A stretch of 5,886 bases of DNA from Bacillota bacterium (GCA_023393115.1 JAEWMS010000069.1:1-5886); one strand, 5' to 3'. Positions 1 through 5,766 are shown, counted from the stretch's first letter. The notes: generated from the letters alone by a model not told the origin. Numbers and translations: made by a program.

Positions 1-278
1 TCAGTCCCAGGTTGCTGCACCTGGGGTAGCTGGCGTCGACAAGTCAGCCCTTTTGCATAGGAAGGTTAAATGCTAGCACTGATTTGGCCGTAGCCTTGAG
101 CCATTTCGGAACTTAAAGGCTACCGAAGCTGATACCCTGTCTGTGGGGGATTAGCCTAGGGAAACGCAAGGTTAATGTCCGCAAGGAAACGTAACCTTGG
201 ACAAAGCATAGACTACACCCGTAGAAGTTCTTGAGGATATGGTTTCGGACAGGGGTTCGACTCCCCTCGCCTCCACCA
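1..278 (+). ncRNA. ssrA: tmRNA, 3' portion (5' part lies outside the window)
   Basis: Transfer-messenger RNA rescues stalled ribosomes and tags the unfinished peptide. The 3' end shows the tRNA-like T arm (AGGGG-TTCGACT-CCCCT, about 251-267) followed by the acceptor strand and an encoded CCA at 276-278. Upstream, 213-224 gives the small CTAC/GTAG hairpin typical of the segment before the tRNA-like domain. The block 134-207 carries repeated complementary G/C segments that fit the 3' pseudoknots. Near the left edge, 6-12 pairs with 19-25 (CCCAGGT/ACCTGGG), which fits the helix after the tag reading frame. The tag codons and the 5' tRNA-like half must lie before base 1. A terminator follows at 296-329. 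A minus-strand reading frame over 113-307 is only an antisense shadow of this RNA. Identification rests on the 3' domain and is firm; the internal helix assignment is by eye. Confidence 0.93.
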
Positions 279-295
279 CAAATTCGCAAAAGGAT

Positions 296-329
296 AAGTC
301 TAGGCATGATGTCTAGGCTTTTTCTTTTA
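296..329 (+). terminator. Intrinsic terminator of ssrA
   Basis: Eleven bases at 296-306 pair with 310-320 (two G-U pairs allowed) around a 3-base loop, followed by TTTTTCTTTT. It starts 18 bases after the CCA of ssrA, so it should end the tmRNA transcript. Confidence 0.8.
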
Positions 330-682
330 TCTGCAATAGCTGAAACTGCTCAAAGATATTGTAAGTATGTTCCATTTTGGGTTTGAAATTTAATTTGATT
401 TTAATTTGACGGTAATCTGTTTGAAATATTAAAACTCAAAAAAAGCTTGGTAAGTAATTTTGTACTAGTTTTCAATTTCCAGAGAATATCCGAAATAATC
501 GAGAAGTAGAAGAAAGCTTTAATATGACATGCTGTTGTCTTATTAATAGTGATATACTCATCATATAAACGTAATGGAGTAGTTAAGTTATTTAAGGGTC
601 AGGCAAGGTATAAGCAACTAATAAGTGCTATAGGTTACACATATGTCCCAGTAAAGCAAAATTGAAGGGAGAATAATAAGAT
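330..682. other. AT-rich spacer between ssrA and the first gene
   Basis: No convincing gene is visible. The stretch holds two TTTAATTTGA copies in 11-base register (389-398 and 400-409) and two GTTTGAAAT copies (381-389 and 419-427). A TTGTCT at 535-540 and TATACT at 553-558 look promoter-like but are only 12 bases apart, so I do not call a promoter. The position directly behind ssrA is where islands commonly insert, but I found no second copy of the ssrA 3' end that would mark an attachment site. Confidence 0.5.
389..409. repeat. Two direct TTTAATTTGA repeats, 11-base period
   Basis: TTTAATTTGA occurs at 389-398 and again at 400-409, roughly one helical turn apart. Repeats with helical spacing can be protein-binding sites, for example arm-type sites of an integrase or a regulator. 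The low sequence complexity makes chance a real alternative. Confidence 0.35.
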
Positions 683-1150
683 ATGGATTGTAAGTTAGTA
701 TTTCTTAAGGAACAGAAGTATATGGGAATTAAGACAAAAATACTTTTCAAAGAGCATGACGAAATTGACTTCAGAAAGCTACAATTAGATGTTATAAATT
801 CTGATATTATAAATCGTGATGATAATGAAAGGTTTATGGCTTTGGATTCTGATTTTCAAGCTGATAGCTTTAGCTATACCCCTTTAGTGCCCGTAACTTC
901 ATTTGAGGGGGAGGAGTATTACAGATTTACAAGAGCAGAAGGTGAGTATTACTGCTTTGAAGTTAATTTAAAGGAGTTGGGACCGAAATGGTTTCAAGAA
1001 TGTGGTGAATATATTGAACAAAACAACTTGAAAATTGATAGGGCATTTGATTTGGAGTACTACCCTGAGGACTATATGTGTAAAGTGATTTCGGAGAATT
1101 CTAACCATCAGGATCAAACGATTTGCTTGATTTTTAGAAAGTTGGATTAA
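683..1150 (+). CDS. Small GyrI-like / AraC effector-binding-domain-like protein
   Basis: A 155-residue protein without signal peptide or membrane segment, so probably cytoplasmic. The C-terminal half (about residues 80-155) has a pattern I associate with the GyrI-like/AraC effector-binding fold: YYRFT, then a LGPKWFQECGEYIEQN helix, then IDRAFDLEYYPEDYMCK and a final hydrophobic strand (TICLIFRKL). In that family the fold binds small ligands, usually behind a DNA-binding domain. Here no helix-turn-helix precedes it, so it would be a stand-alone sensor or binding protein. Two starts compete: ATG 683 with AAGGGAG at 665-671 (11 bases away), and ATG 722 (MGIKTK) with AAGGAA at 707-712 (9 bases away), which would give 142 residues. 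It is flanked by non-coding DNA and followed by a hairpin terminator at 1286-1316, so it is probably monocistronic. The gene is fairly sure; the family is a by-eye judgement, and it could instead be an unrelated hypothetical protein. Confidence 0.7.
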   Translation: MDCKLVFLKEQKYMGIKTKILFKEHDEIDFRKLQLDVINSDIINRDDNERFMALDSDFQADSFSYTPLVPVTSFEGEEYYRFTRAEGEYYCFEVNLKELGPKWFQECGEYIEQNNLKIDRAFDLEYYPEDYMCKVISENSNHQDQTICLIFRKLD

Positions 1151-1285
1151 ACACTCTGTGGAGTAATACGAATGAAGTCGTTATTCGAGTATACTTGAAT
1201 GAGTACAGGATGCACCAATTCCGAAGGGTAACATATGCACAATAGTTAAATTGTATCAATGACGCTCATTATAGGCACAATTTGT

Positions 1286-1323
1286 CCGAAAGCCCTTGTA
1301 TTTATAGGGCTTTCGGCGTTTTA
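1286..1323 (+). terminator. Intrinsic terminator downstream of the 683-1150 gene
   Basis: A perfect 11-bp stem, CCGAAAGCCCT (1286-1296) with AGGGCTTTCGG (1306-1316), has a 9-base loop and is followed by CGTTTTATA. The short T run is modest but the stem is strong. It lies 135 bases past the stop codon, leaving a fairly long 3' untranslated region. Confidence 0.7.
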
Positions 1324-1328
1324 TATAG

Positions 1329-1378
1329 AAAAAATACACTGAATTTGAAAAGAAATTTCAAACTTCAGTGTATTTTTT
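1329..1378. terminator. Long AT-rich hairpin, possible bidirectional terminator
   Basis: 1329-1343 (AAAAAATACACTGAA) pairs perfectly with 1364-1378. After one bulged C (1363), TTTGAAA at 1344-1350 pairs with 1356-1362, giving 22 pairs around a 5-base loop. The A run on the left and T run on the right suit termination in either direction. The 50-base length and near-perfect symmetry also resemble a tiny palindromic repeat element. Copy number elsewhere would decide between the two. Confidence 0.55.
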
Positions 1379-1540
1379 GTATTTTGGTACAAAAAGGGGG
1401 AATATCCCCTACATGGAGGCAATTAACTTTTTAACTCCCACCATATTTATTGCTCTTTTCATATTGTTGGCAAGGAATTATTTTCTTATCTATTGTCCTG
1501 CCCAACATAAATAAAAGATTCAGATTTCAGGGGTGTTCAT

Positions 1541-1592
1541 TTCTATTTCTAATTATTTGCTTTGTTGACTTATATTTTAATAAGAAATAGAA
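1541..1592. repeat. 10-bp inverted repeat spanning the operon promoter
   Basis: TTCTATTTCT at 1541-1550 is the exact reverse complement of AGAAATAGAA at 1583-1592. The right arm overlaps the -10 element and the left arm lies 14 bases upstream of the -35 element. This layout suits a repressor that loops or bridges the promoter. With only A/T-rich arms, chance cannot be excluded. Confidence 0.4.
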
Positions 1593-1593
1593 T
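1565..1593 (+). promoter_or_regulatory. Sigma-A-type promoter of the pyrophosphohydrolase-helicase operon
   Basis: TTGACT (1565-1570) and TAGAAT (1588-1593) each match the consensus at 5 of 6 bases and are separated by the optimal 17 bases. Transcription would start near 1600, about 40 bases before the ATG at 1641. This rules against the TTG at 1596 as the start codon, since it lies immediately past the -10 element. Confidence 0.75.
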
Positions 1594-1619
1594 AATTGGT
1601 AAAAGTATCTTATAAATCC

Positions 1620-1639
1620 GAGGTAAATAGAGGTAAATA
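1620..1639 (+). repeat. Tandem duplicated ribosome-binding-site unit
   Basis: GAGGTAAATA occurs twice head to tail (1620-1629 and 1630-1639), directly before the ATG at 1641. The second GAGG is 7 bases from the ATG and is the working Shine-Dalgarno site. The first is an exact copy 10 bases upstream with no start codon at usual spacing. Confidence 0.65.
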
Positions 1640-1640
1640 T

Positions 1641-2024
1641 ATGAACTCAAATGGAACTAATCTAGATAATAAAACAAATTTAAATGTCCTAAAACAAGAG
1701 GTCAAGAAATTCTGTGAGTTAAGAGACTGGGATCAGTTTCATAATCCCAAAGATCTTGCAATTGCTTTAATTACAGAATCTTCAGAGTTATTGGAATTGT
1801 TTAGATTTAAGACGAATCCGGAATGTGAAGAAATGCTGAGAGATGAGAAAAAGAGGCAAAACATTGCTGATGAGCTCGCGGATACCCTGTACTTTTTATT
1901 AAGGTTTGCACAAAAATACGATATTGACCTCACTAGTGAATTTATTAGGAAAATGAAATTAAATGAGGAAAAATACCCTGTTGAGAAATTCCGGGGTTCA
2001 AATAAGAAATATTCGGAGGTCTGA
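1641..2024 (+). CDS. MazG/dCTPase-like nucleotide pyrophosphohydrolase
   Basis: A 127-residue all-alpha NTP pyrophosphohydrolase, which in this superfamily cleaves (d)NTPs to monophosphate and pyrophosphate using Mg2+. The metal-binding signature is present: E46-x-x-E49 within TESSELLELF and E78-x-x-D81 within ADELADTLYFLL. The tail, KYPVEKFRGSNKKYSEV, has the KYP-V-K...KKY ending I know from single-domain MazG-like enzymes. Length fits a single domain. I chose ATG 1641 because GAGG sits 7 bases upstream; the longer TTG 1596 frame would start at the promoter's -10 element. Its stop codon (2022-2024) is 3 bases before the next ATG, and the next gene's ribosome site lies inside its last codons, so the two products are probably made together. 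Enzyme class is secure. The substrate (dCTP, another dNTP, a modified nucleotide or a signal nucleotide) cannot be read from the sequence. Confidence 0.9.
   Translation: MNSNGTNLDNKTNLNVLKQEVKKFCELRDWDQFHNPKDLAIALITESSELLELFRFKTNPECEEMLRDEKKRQNIADELADTLYFLLRFAQKYDIDLTSEFIRKMKLNEEKYPVEKFRGSNKKYSEV
2015..2020 (+). promoter_or_regulatory. Strong ribosome binding site inside the upstream gene
   Basis: GGAGGT lies within the last codons of the pyrophosphohydrolase gene, 7 bases before ATG 2028. The stop TGA at 2022-2024 falls between the site and the start. This arrangement fixes the start of the large gene and suggests translational coupling. Confidence 0.85.
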
Positions 2025-2027
2025 TAA

Positions 2028-4436
2028 ATGAGGTTATATTCGGGAACGACAGTTCAATTTGTCAATGATAATATTCAAAATCAGATTGCGGAAAAGCTTA
2101 GAAGAAGTTTTTATGAATTTTATGGATTTAACCCAAGTATGGGGGAAATTCATTCTTGGCAGAATTCATTAAAAGCATTTTCTCAAACTGTGCAGTACTC
2201 AGGCCTCAATGATCATGGGATTATATTGGAATATCAGCTCCCGATGACATCAAAGAGACTTGACTGCCTTATTTCAGGAAGGAATGAAAATAACGAAGAT
2301 AATGCCGTAATAGTTGAGCTTAAGCAATGGGAAAGGTGTGAGCCATCTGATGCTCAAAATGAGGTGTGTACGTGGATAAATGGTGCTTATAGAGATATTT
2401 TGCATCCATCTGTACAAGTTGGACAATACAGACTTTATTTAGAAGACACCCATACTGCTTTTTATGACGGAGCAAATGCAGTACAGTTACATTCATGTGC
2501 GTACCTCCATAATTACCACTATGACAATAACGATGCAATTTTTGACTCAAAGTTTAAAAACATAATAAGCGAGAATCCGGTTTTTACTGCTGATGATGTA
2601 GATAAGTTGAAACAATATCTAAACACAAATCTTAGCAGAGGAAATGGGCTTGAGGTACTAAAAAAGATTGAAAATAGTAAATACCGCGCTAGTAAAAAAC
2701 TGATGGATCATGTTGGTAATGTTATAAAAGGCCACTCGGGTTACATCTTATTAGATGAGCAAAAAGTCGTTTATGATAGAGTCCTCGCAGAGGCTACACG
2801 CGGTTTTCATGACAAACAAAAAGCGGTAGTTCTTGTAAAAGGGGGGCCTGGAACAGGAAAGTCTGTTATAGCAATAAATCTGATGGCAGACTTACTTCTT
2901 AAGGGCTATAATGCTCACTACGCAACTGGTTCACGAGCTTTTACTGAAACGCTTAGAGAAATAATCGGTAGACGCGGATCTGTTCAATTTAAGTATTTTA
3001 ATAGTTATATGCAGGCAGATAACAACGAAGTAGATGTTCTTATATGTGATGAAGCCCATCGTATTAGAAAGTCAAGTAATAATAGATTTACTCCAACATC
3101 AAAAAAATCAGATTTAGCCCAAATAGATGAAATTATCAGGGCAGCAAAAGTTAGTGTTTTTTTTATTGATGATCGACAAGTAGTTCGTCCGGACGAAATC
3201 GGTTCTGTTAACTATATCAAGGAAAGTGCTACTACAAATAAATGTAAGATAATTGAGTTTGAAGAGCTAGAGACACAATTCAGGTGTAACGGTTCCGATG
3301 GTTTCATAAATTGGATTAATAATACATTGGGTATTAAAAGAACAGCCAATGCAATTTGGAATCAGAATGAAGAAACCTTTGATTTCAAAATATTTGACTC
3401 CCCAGAGAGTTTAGAAAAAGCTATCATTGAAAAAAACAATCAAGGTTATAATGCACGGTTGACTGCAGGTTTTTGTTGGAATTGGTCTGAAGCTAAAAAC
3501 GATGGAACACTGGTTAATGATGTGGTAATTGATAGCTTTGCTCGTCCGTGGAATGCAAAACCTGAAGCGAAGAAATTAGCGTCAAATATACCAAAGGCTA
3601 CTTTGTGGGCACATGATCCAAATGGTTTGAATCAGATTGGTTGTGTATATACAGCCCAAGGGTTTGAGTTTGACTATGTTGGTGTTATTTTCGGAGAAGA
3701 TCTGGTATATAATCTTGAAAAGCAAGAATGGTTTGGAGATAAGAGTAAATCCGCTGATAACACAGTTAAAAGATCAAAAGAAAACTTTATTGATCTTGTA
3801 AAAAATACTTATAGAGTGCTCATGAGTAGGGGAATGAAAGGATGCTATGTGTACTTTATGGATAAAAGTACTGAACTATACTTTAAGTCGAGAATAGAAA
3901 AAAGTGCTTCGAACAATGAGTCTGTTAATGTAGAACAATATACAGATGAAGAGCTTTACTGCATTTTGGATAAAATCAGTGAAAATAGAAAGTTTAAAGA
4001 TTTTCTCCCAGTCTATTCATTAAAAGCAGTTGCCACGAAATTTATTAGAGAGGATTATGTTGAACAGATTGGCTGGATGAAAGTAAATCAACAAATAAAT
4101 TTAGGAACTGACATGTTTATAGCACAGGTGGTTGGAAAGTCCATGGAGCCAACAATAAATGATGGAGCCTATTGCATATTCCGGTATGAAAGGGGAGGCT
4201 CTAGAAATGGTAAAATTGTATTAGTTGAATCCAGACATGTATCCGATCCTGAATCATTTCAAAGTTATACCATTAAAAGGTATCGAAGTAAGAAAGTGTA
4301 TAAACCTGATGGAACATGGATACATGAGAAAATAATTCTGTCACCAGATAATATCGATTTTGAGGATATAGTACTTGAAAATGTAAACGAGGATGACTTT
4401 AAGGTTGTTGCAGAATTTGTAAATATTTTGGAATAA
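2028..4436 (+). CDS. PD-(D/E)XK nuclease - DUF2075/SF1 helicase - S24 peptidase fusion protein
   Basis: An 802-residue cytoplasmic protein with three regions. Residues 1-130 look like a PD-(D/E)XK nuclease: E68, D79 in KRLDC, and E97-x-K99 in VIVELKQW. Residues 245-615 carry SF1/DUF2075 helicase motifs: Walker A GGPGTGKS (272-279), Walker B LICDEAHR (338-345), FFIDDRQ (378-384), ETQFR (415-419), YTAQGFEFD (541-549) and YRVLMSRG (595-602). Residues 658-802 resemble the LexA/UmuD/CI S24 peptidase fold, with Ser705 in GKSMEPT and Lys750 in YTIKRY. Ala669-Thr670, 36 residues before Ser705, sits where UmuD and LexA have their cleaved bond but lacks the usual Gly. The gene is the second of a two-gene operon with the nucleotide pyrophosphohydrolase. 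No clear terminator follows; tmRNA-like sequence begins soon after the stop. The frame is intact. By family knowledge it should act on DNA or RNA using ATP. A defence or stress role, with the peptidase domain as sensor or scaffold, is inference. Confidence 0.9.
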   Translation: MRLYSGTTVQFVNDNIQNQIAEKLRRSFYEFYGFNPSMGEIHSWQNSLKAFSQTVQYSGLNDHGIILEYQLPMTSKRLDCLISGRNENNEDNAVIVELKQWERCEPSDAQNEVCTWINGAYRDILHPSVQVGQYRLYLEDTHTAFYDGANAVQLHSCAYLHNYHYDNNDAIFDSKFKNIISENPVFTADDVDKLKQYLNTNLSRGNGLEVLKKIENSKYRASKKLMDHVGNVIKGHSGYILLDEQKVVYDRVLAEATRGFHDKQKAVVLVKGGPGTGKSVIAINLMADLLLKGYNAHYATGSRAFTETLREIIGRRGSVQFKYFNSYMQADNNEVDVLICDEAHRIRKSSNNRFTPTSKKSDLAQIDEIIRAAKVSVFFIDDRQVVRPDEIGSVNYIKESATTNKCKIIEFEELETQFRCNGSDGFINWINNTLGIKRTANAIWNQNEETFDFKIFDSPESLEKAIIEKNNQGYNARLTAGFCWNWSEAKNDGTLVNDVVIDSFARPWNAKPEAKKLASNIPKATLWAHDPNGLNQIGCVYTAQGFEFDYVGVIFGEDLVYNLEKQEWFGDKSKSADNTVKRSKENFIDLVKNTYRVLMSRGMKGCYVYFMDKSTELYFKSRIEKSASNNESVNVEQYTDEELYCILDKISENRKFKDFLPVYSLKAVATKFIREDYVEQIGWMKVNQQINLGTDMFIAQVVGKSMEPTINDGAYCIFRYERGGSRNGKIVLVESRHVSDPESFQSYTIKRYRSKKVYKPDGTWIHEKIILSPDNIDFEDIVLENVNEDDFKVVAEFVNILE

Positions 4437-4461
4437 GGGTGACTTGGCTTTATCAGACGCA

Positions 4462-4563
4462 TCCGAAAGCGGCACCCTGCCTGGTGGAATCTGCCTTAGG
4501 AAAACGTAGGGTTCCACTCCAAAATATTAAACTGAAAAATTACAAGCTACACCCATAGAAGTT
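4462..4563 (+). pseudogene. Diverged partial second copy of tmRNA sequence
   Basis: This stretch aligns in order with ssrA 122-229. TCCGAAAGC matches ACCGAAGC, ACCCTGCCT matches ACCCTGTCT, GCCTTAGGAAAACG (4493-4506) matches GCCTAGGGAAACG (154-166), and 4547-4563 matches ssrA 213-229 at 16 of 17 bases. In between, similarity is weak. The copy lacks the T arm, acceptor strand and CCA, and no tag frame is seen, so it cannot be a working tmRNA. It lies 25 bases past the helicase stop. Internal pairing survives with different bases (GTGGAA 4484-4489 with TTCCAC 4512-4517). That suggests descent from a different tmRNA rather than simple decay of the copy at position 1. It could be a scar of island insertion at ssrA. 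Confidence 0.7.
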
Positions 4564-4836
4564 TTGCATAAAATTACCGATATTGATACTGCAGTAGTTA
4601 TTACATGTTCGAAAAACTGGGGGTATGTTCCATGGCATGGACTATTCTGTGTGTATTCGCATGAGATAATCGTGACCGGGCAGCCAATCCTTGGATTGCT
4701 CATAAATGCAGTACAAATCACTATTGTTACAACAAAAAAACAATCAGTGTATGAGAAAGGAAGAGTAATCCTGATATAGTAAATGAGGGGACTGAGGACT
4801 GAATTTACAAGAAAAATTTATATGGCAGATACGCCC
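4564..4836. other. Spacer between the tmRNA remnant and fic
   Basis: No supported gene. A 71-codon plus-strand frame (4564-4779) begins at the end of the tmRNA-like stretch, has no ribosome binding site and resembles nothing I know. A short inverted repeat (CAATCC/GGATTG near 4685-4698) and a tandem GGACTGA pair (4789-4802) are the only structures. I see no clear terminator for either of the genes that converge here. Confidence 0.5.
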
Positions 4837-5754
4837 TTATCCTTTCAAGATATTCAAATACCTGTCCAGCATCTCCTCAACATAACCTCCCACTAGTAGT
4901 GCCATTTGTTCATGGCTGTTGGTCTCATAATATGAAGAAAAACAGTCATAATACTTCCTGCGGTCGGCAAACTTAATATTGATTACCGGAAAGCCTGCCG
5001 AGCTCAACTCAAAATTGAGAAGCAGCCTGCCTGTCCTGCCGTTTCCGTCAATGAACGGATGAATCCCCTCGAAAAGAAGATGGAACAAAGCTACCCGTTC
5101 TATCAGATGCATTGTACTTGCCGTTTCTTCATGCCTTGCCATAAGTTCCTCCATTTGTACAGGAATAAGGTATGGCTGCGGGGGCTCATGTTTAGCACCC
5201 ATGATTCTAACTGGAATCCTACGGTAAACACCTCTGTCCTCAGGCTTGTCAATCAAAACAAGGCTATGGATTTCATTTATAACCCGTTCGCTAAAGGGAA
5301 CCTTTTCCTGTACTAATCGAAGAATATATTCAAAAGCGTCCCTGTGACCTATAACCTCAAGGTGATCCTTCAGGGGCTTACGGTCTATTGTCATGCCTTC
5401 AAGCACCATGGCAGTTTCCTGCAAAGTAAGAGTGTTTCCTTCGATGGCGTTGGAGTTGTATGTGAATTCAACTAAAAATTCATCCTTAAGACGGGCCACT
5501 TCTCCAGCAGTGAGAGGGCGTAGGGTGTCAAGAACAGATTTCTTATCATCAATACGTAAAATCATCTCATTAAGCTTATTATTCCTTAATCGGCTTACCC
5601 GGCCGTCTTCTGGTTTTGGAGCATCAGCCGGGATCAACCAGGAACGTCCTGCCCGCTTTGCATCTCCTATTCTTCCGGTAGCACAAAGTATTCGCACCTG
5701 CCTGTCGGATATACGCCATTTTTCTGCTGCCTGCTTTGTAGTTATAAAGTCCAT
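4837..5754 (-). CDS. Fic-domain AMP-transferase-type protein with N-terminal DNA-binding domain
   Basis: A 305-residue Fic protein; family members usually transfer AMP from ATP to hydroxyl side chains of target proteins. The catalytic loop is complete at 232-243 (HPFIDGNGRTGR), with His232, Asp236, Asn238 and the phosphate-binding arginines. The flap that positions the target is RIMGAKHEPPQP (183-194). The self-inhibitory motif (S/T)xxxE(G/N) is S101-NAI-E105-G106, placed before the Fic core as in class II proteins, so activity is probably restrained until the helix is moved. Residues 3-45 (ITTKQAAEKWRISDRQVRILCATG, then GRSWLIP) form a MerR/excisionase-like winged helix, pointing to DNA binding and perhaps self-repression. 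ATG 5754 is preceded by AAGGTGG (5765-5759). A 20-bp palindrome lies just upstream. Base composition is higher in GC than in the helicase gene: 28 of 60 bases at 5041-5100 against 17 of 60 at 3061-3120. Target protein unknown. Confidence 0.93.
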   Translation of the reverse strand: MDFITTKQAAEKWRISDRQVRILCATGRIGDAKRAGRSWLIPADAPKPEDGRVSRLRNNKLNEMILRIDDKKSVLDTLRPLTAGEVARLKDEFLVEFTYNSNAIEGNTLTLQETAMVLEGMTIDRKPLKDHLEVIGHRDAFEYILRLVQEKVPFSERVINEIHSLVLIDKPEDRGVYRRIPVRIMGAKHEPPQPYLIPVQMEELMARHEETASTMHLIERVALFHLLFEGIHPFIDGNGRTGRLLLNFELSSAGFPVINIKFADRRKYYDCFSSYYETNSHEQMALLVGGYVEEMLDRYLNILKG

Positions 5755-5758
5755 GAAA

Positions 5759-5765
5759 CCACCTT
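5759..5765 (-). promoter_or_regulatory. Ribosome binding site of the Fic gene
   Basis: On the minus strand AAGGTGG precedes the ATG by 4 bases, which supports the chosen start at 5754. Confidence 0.65.
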
Positions 5766-5766
5766 G

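Larger units (their letters stand above)
1151..1564. other. Gene-free stretch with a cluster of hairpins
   Basis: No supported gene. 1151-1285 shows nothing recognisable. 1286-1409 is dense in inverted repeats: the terminator at 1286-1316, a long AT-rich hairpin at 1329-1378, TTTTTGTA/TACAAAAA at 1374-1395, and GGGGA/TCCCC at 1397-1409. 1410-1540 shows only a 25-codon minus-strand frame (1431-1508) with no ribosome binding site. The run separates the effector-binding-like gene from the operon starting near 1600. Confidence 0.5.

Noticed and set aside
113..307. Minus-strand 64-codon frame opposite ssrA
   Set aside because: It is entirely antisense to the tmRNA 3' end and its terminator; the protein-like string is a known kind of false call over ssrA.
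535..569. Promoter for the 683-1150 gene (TTGTCT with TATACT or TATAAA)
   Set aside because: Spacings of 12 or 23 bases are outside the normal range for sigma-A promoters.
1431..1508. 25-codon minus-strand ORF (MLGRTIDKK...)
   Set aside because: No ribosome binding site, no recognised family, and the length is within chance expectation.
1596..1640. TTG 1596 as an earlier start of the pyrophosphohydrolase
   Set aside because: It lies just past the TAGAAT -10 element, has no ribosome site, and adds a tail not needed by the family; ATG 1641 has GAGG at ideal distance.
4600..4625. GTTCGA near 4607 as a surviving T-loop of the tmRNA remnant
   Set aside because: The flanking bases do not form the T-arm stem and no acceptor strand or CCA follows.
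4564..4779. 71-codon plus-strand ORF after the tmRNA remnant
   Set aside because: It begins at the end of the tmRNA-like stretch, has no ribosome binding site, and shows no recognisable motif.
5059..5316. 85-codon plus-strand ORF inside fic
   Set aside because: It is a shadow of the Fic core, which carries the HPFIDGNGRTGR motif on the other strand.
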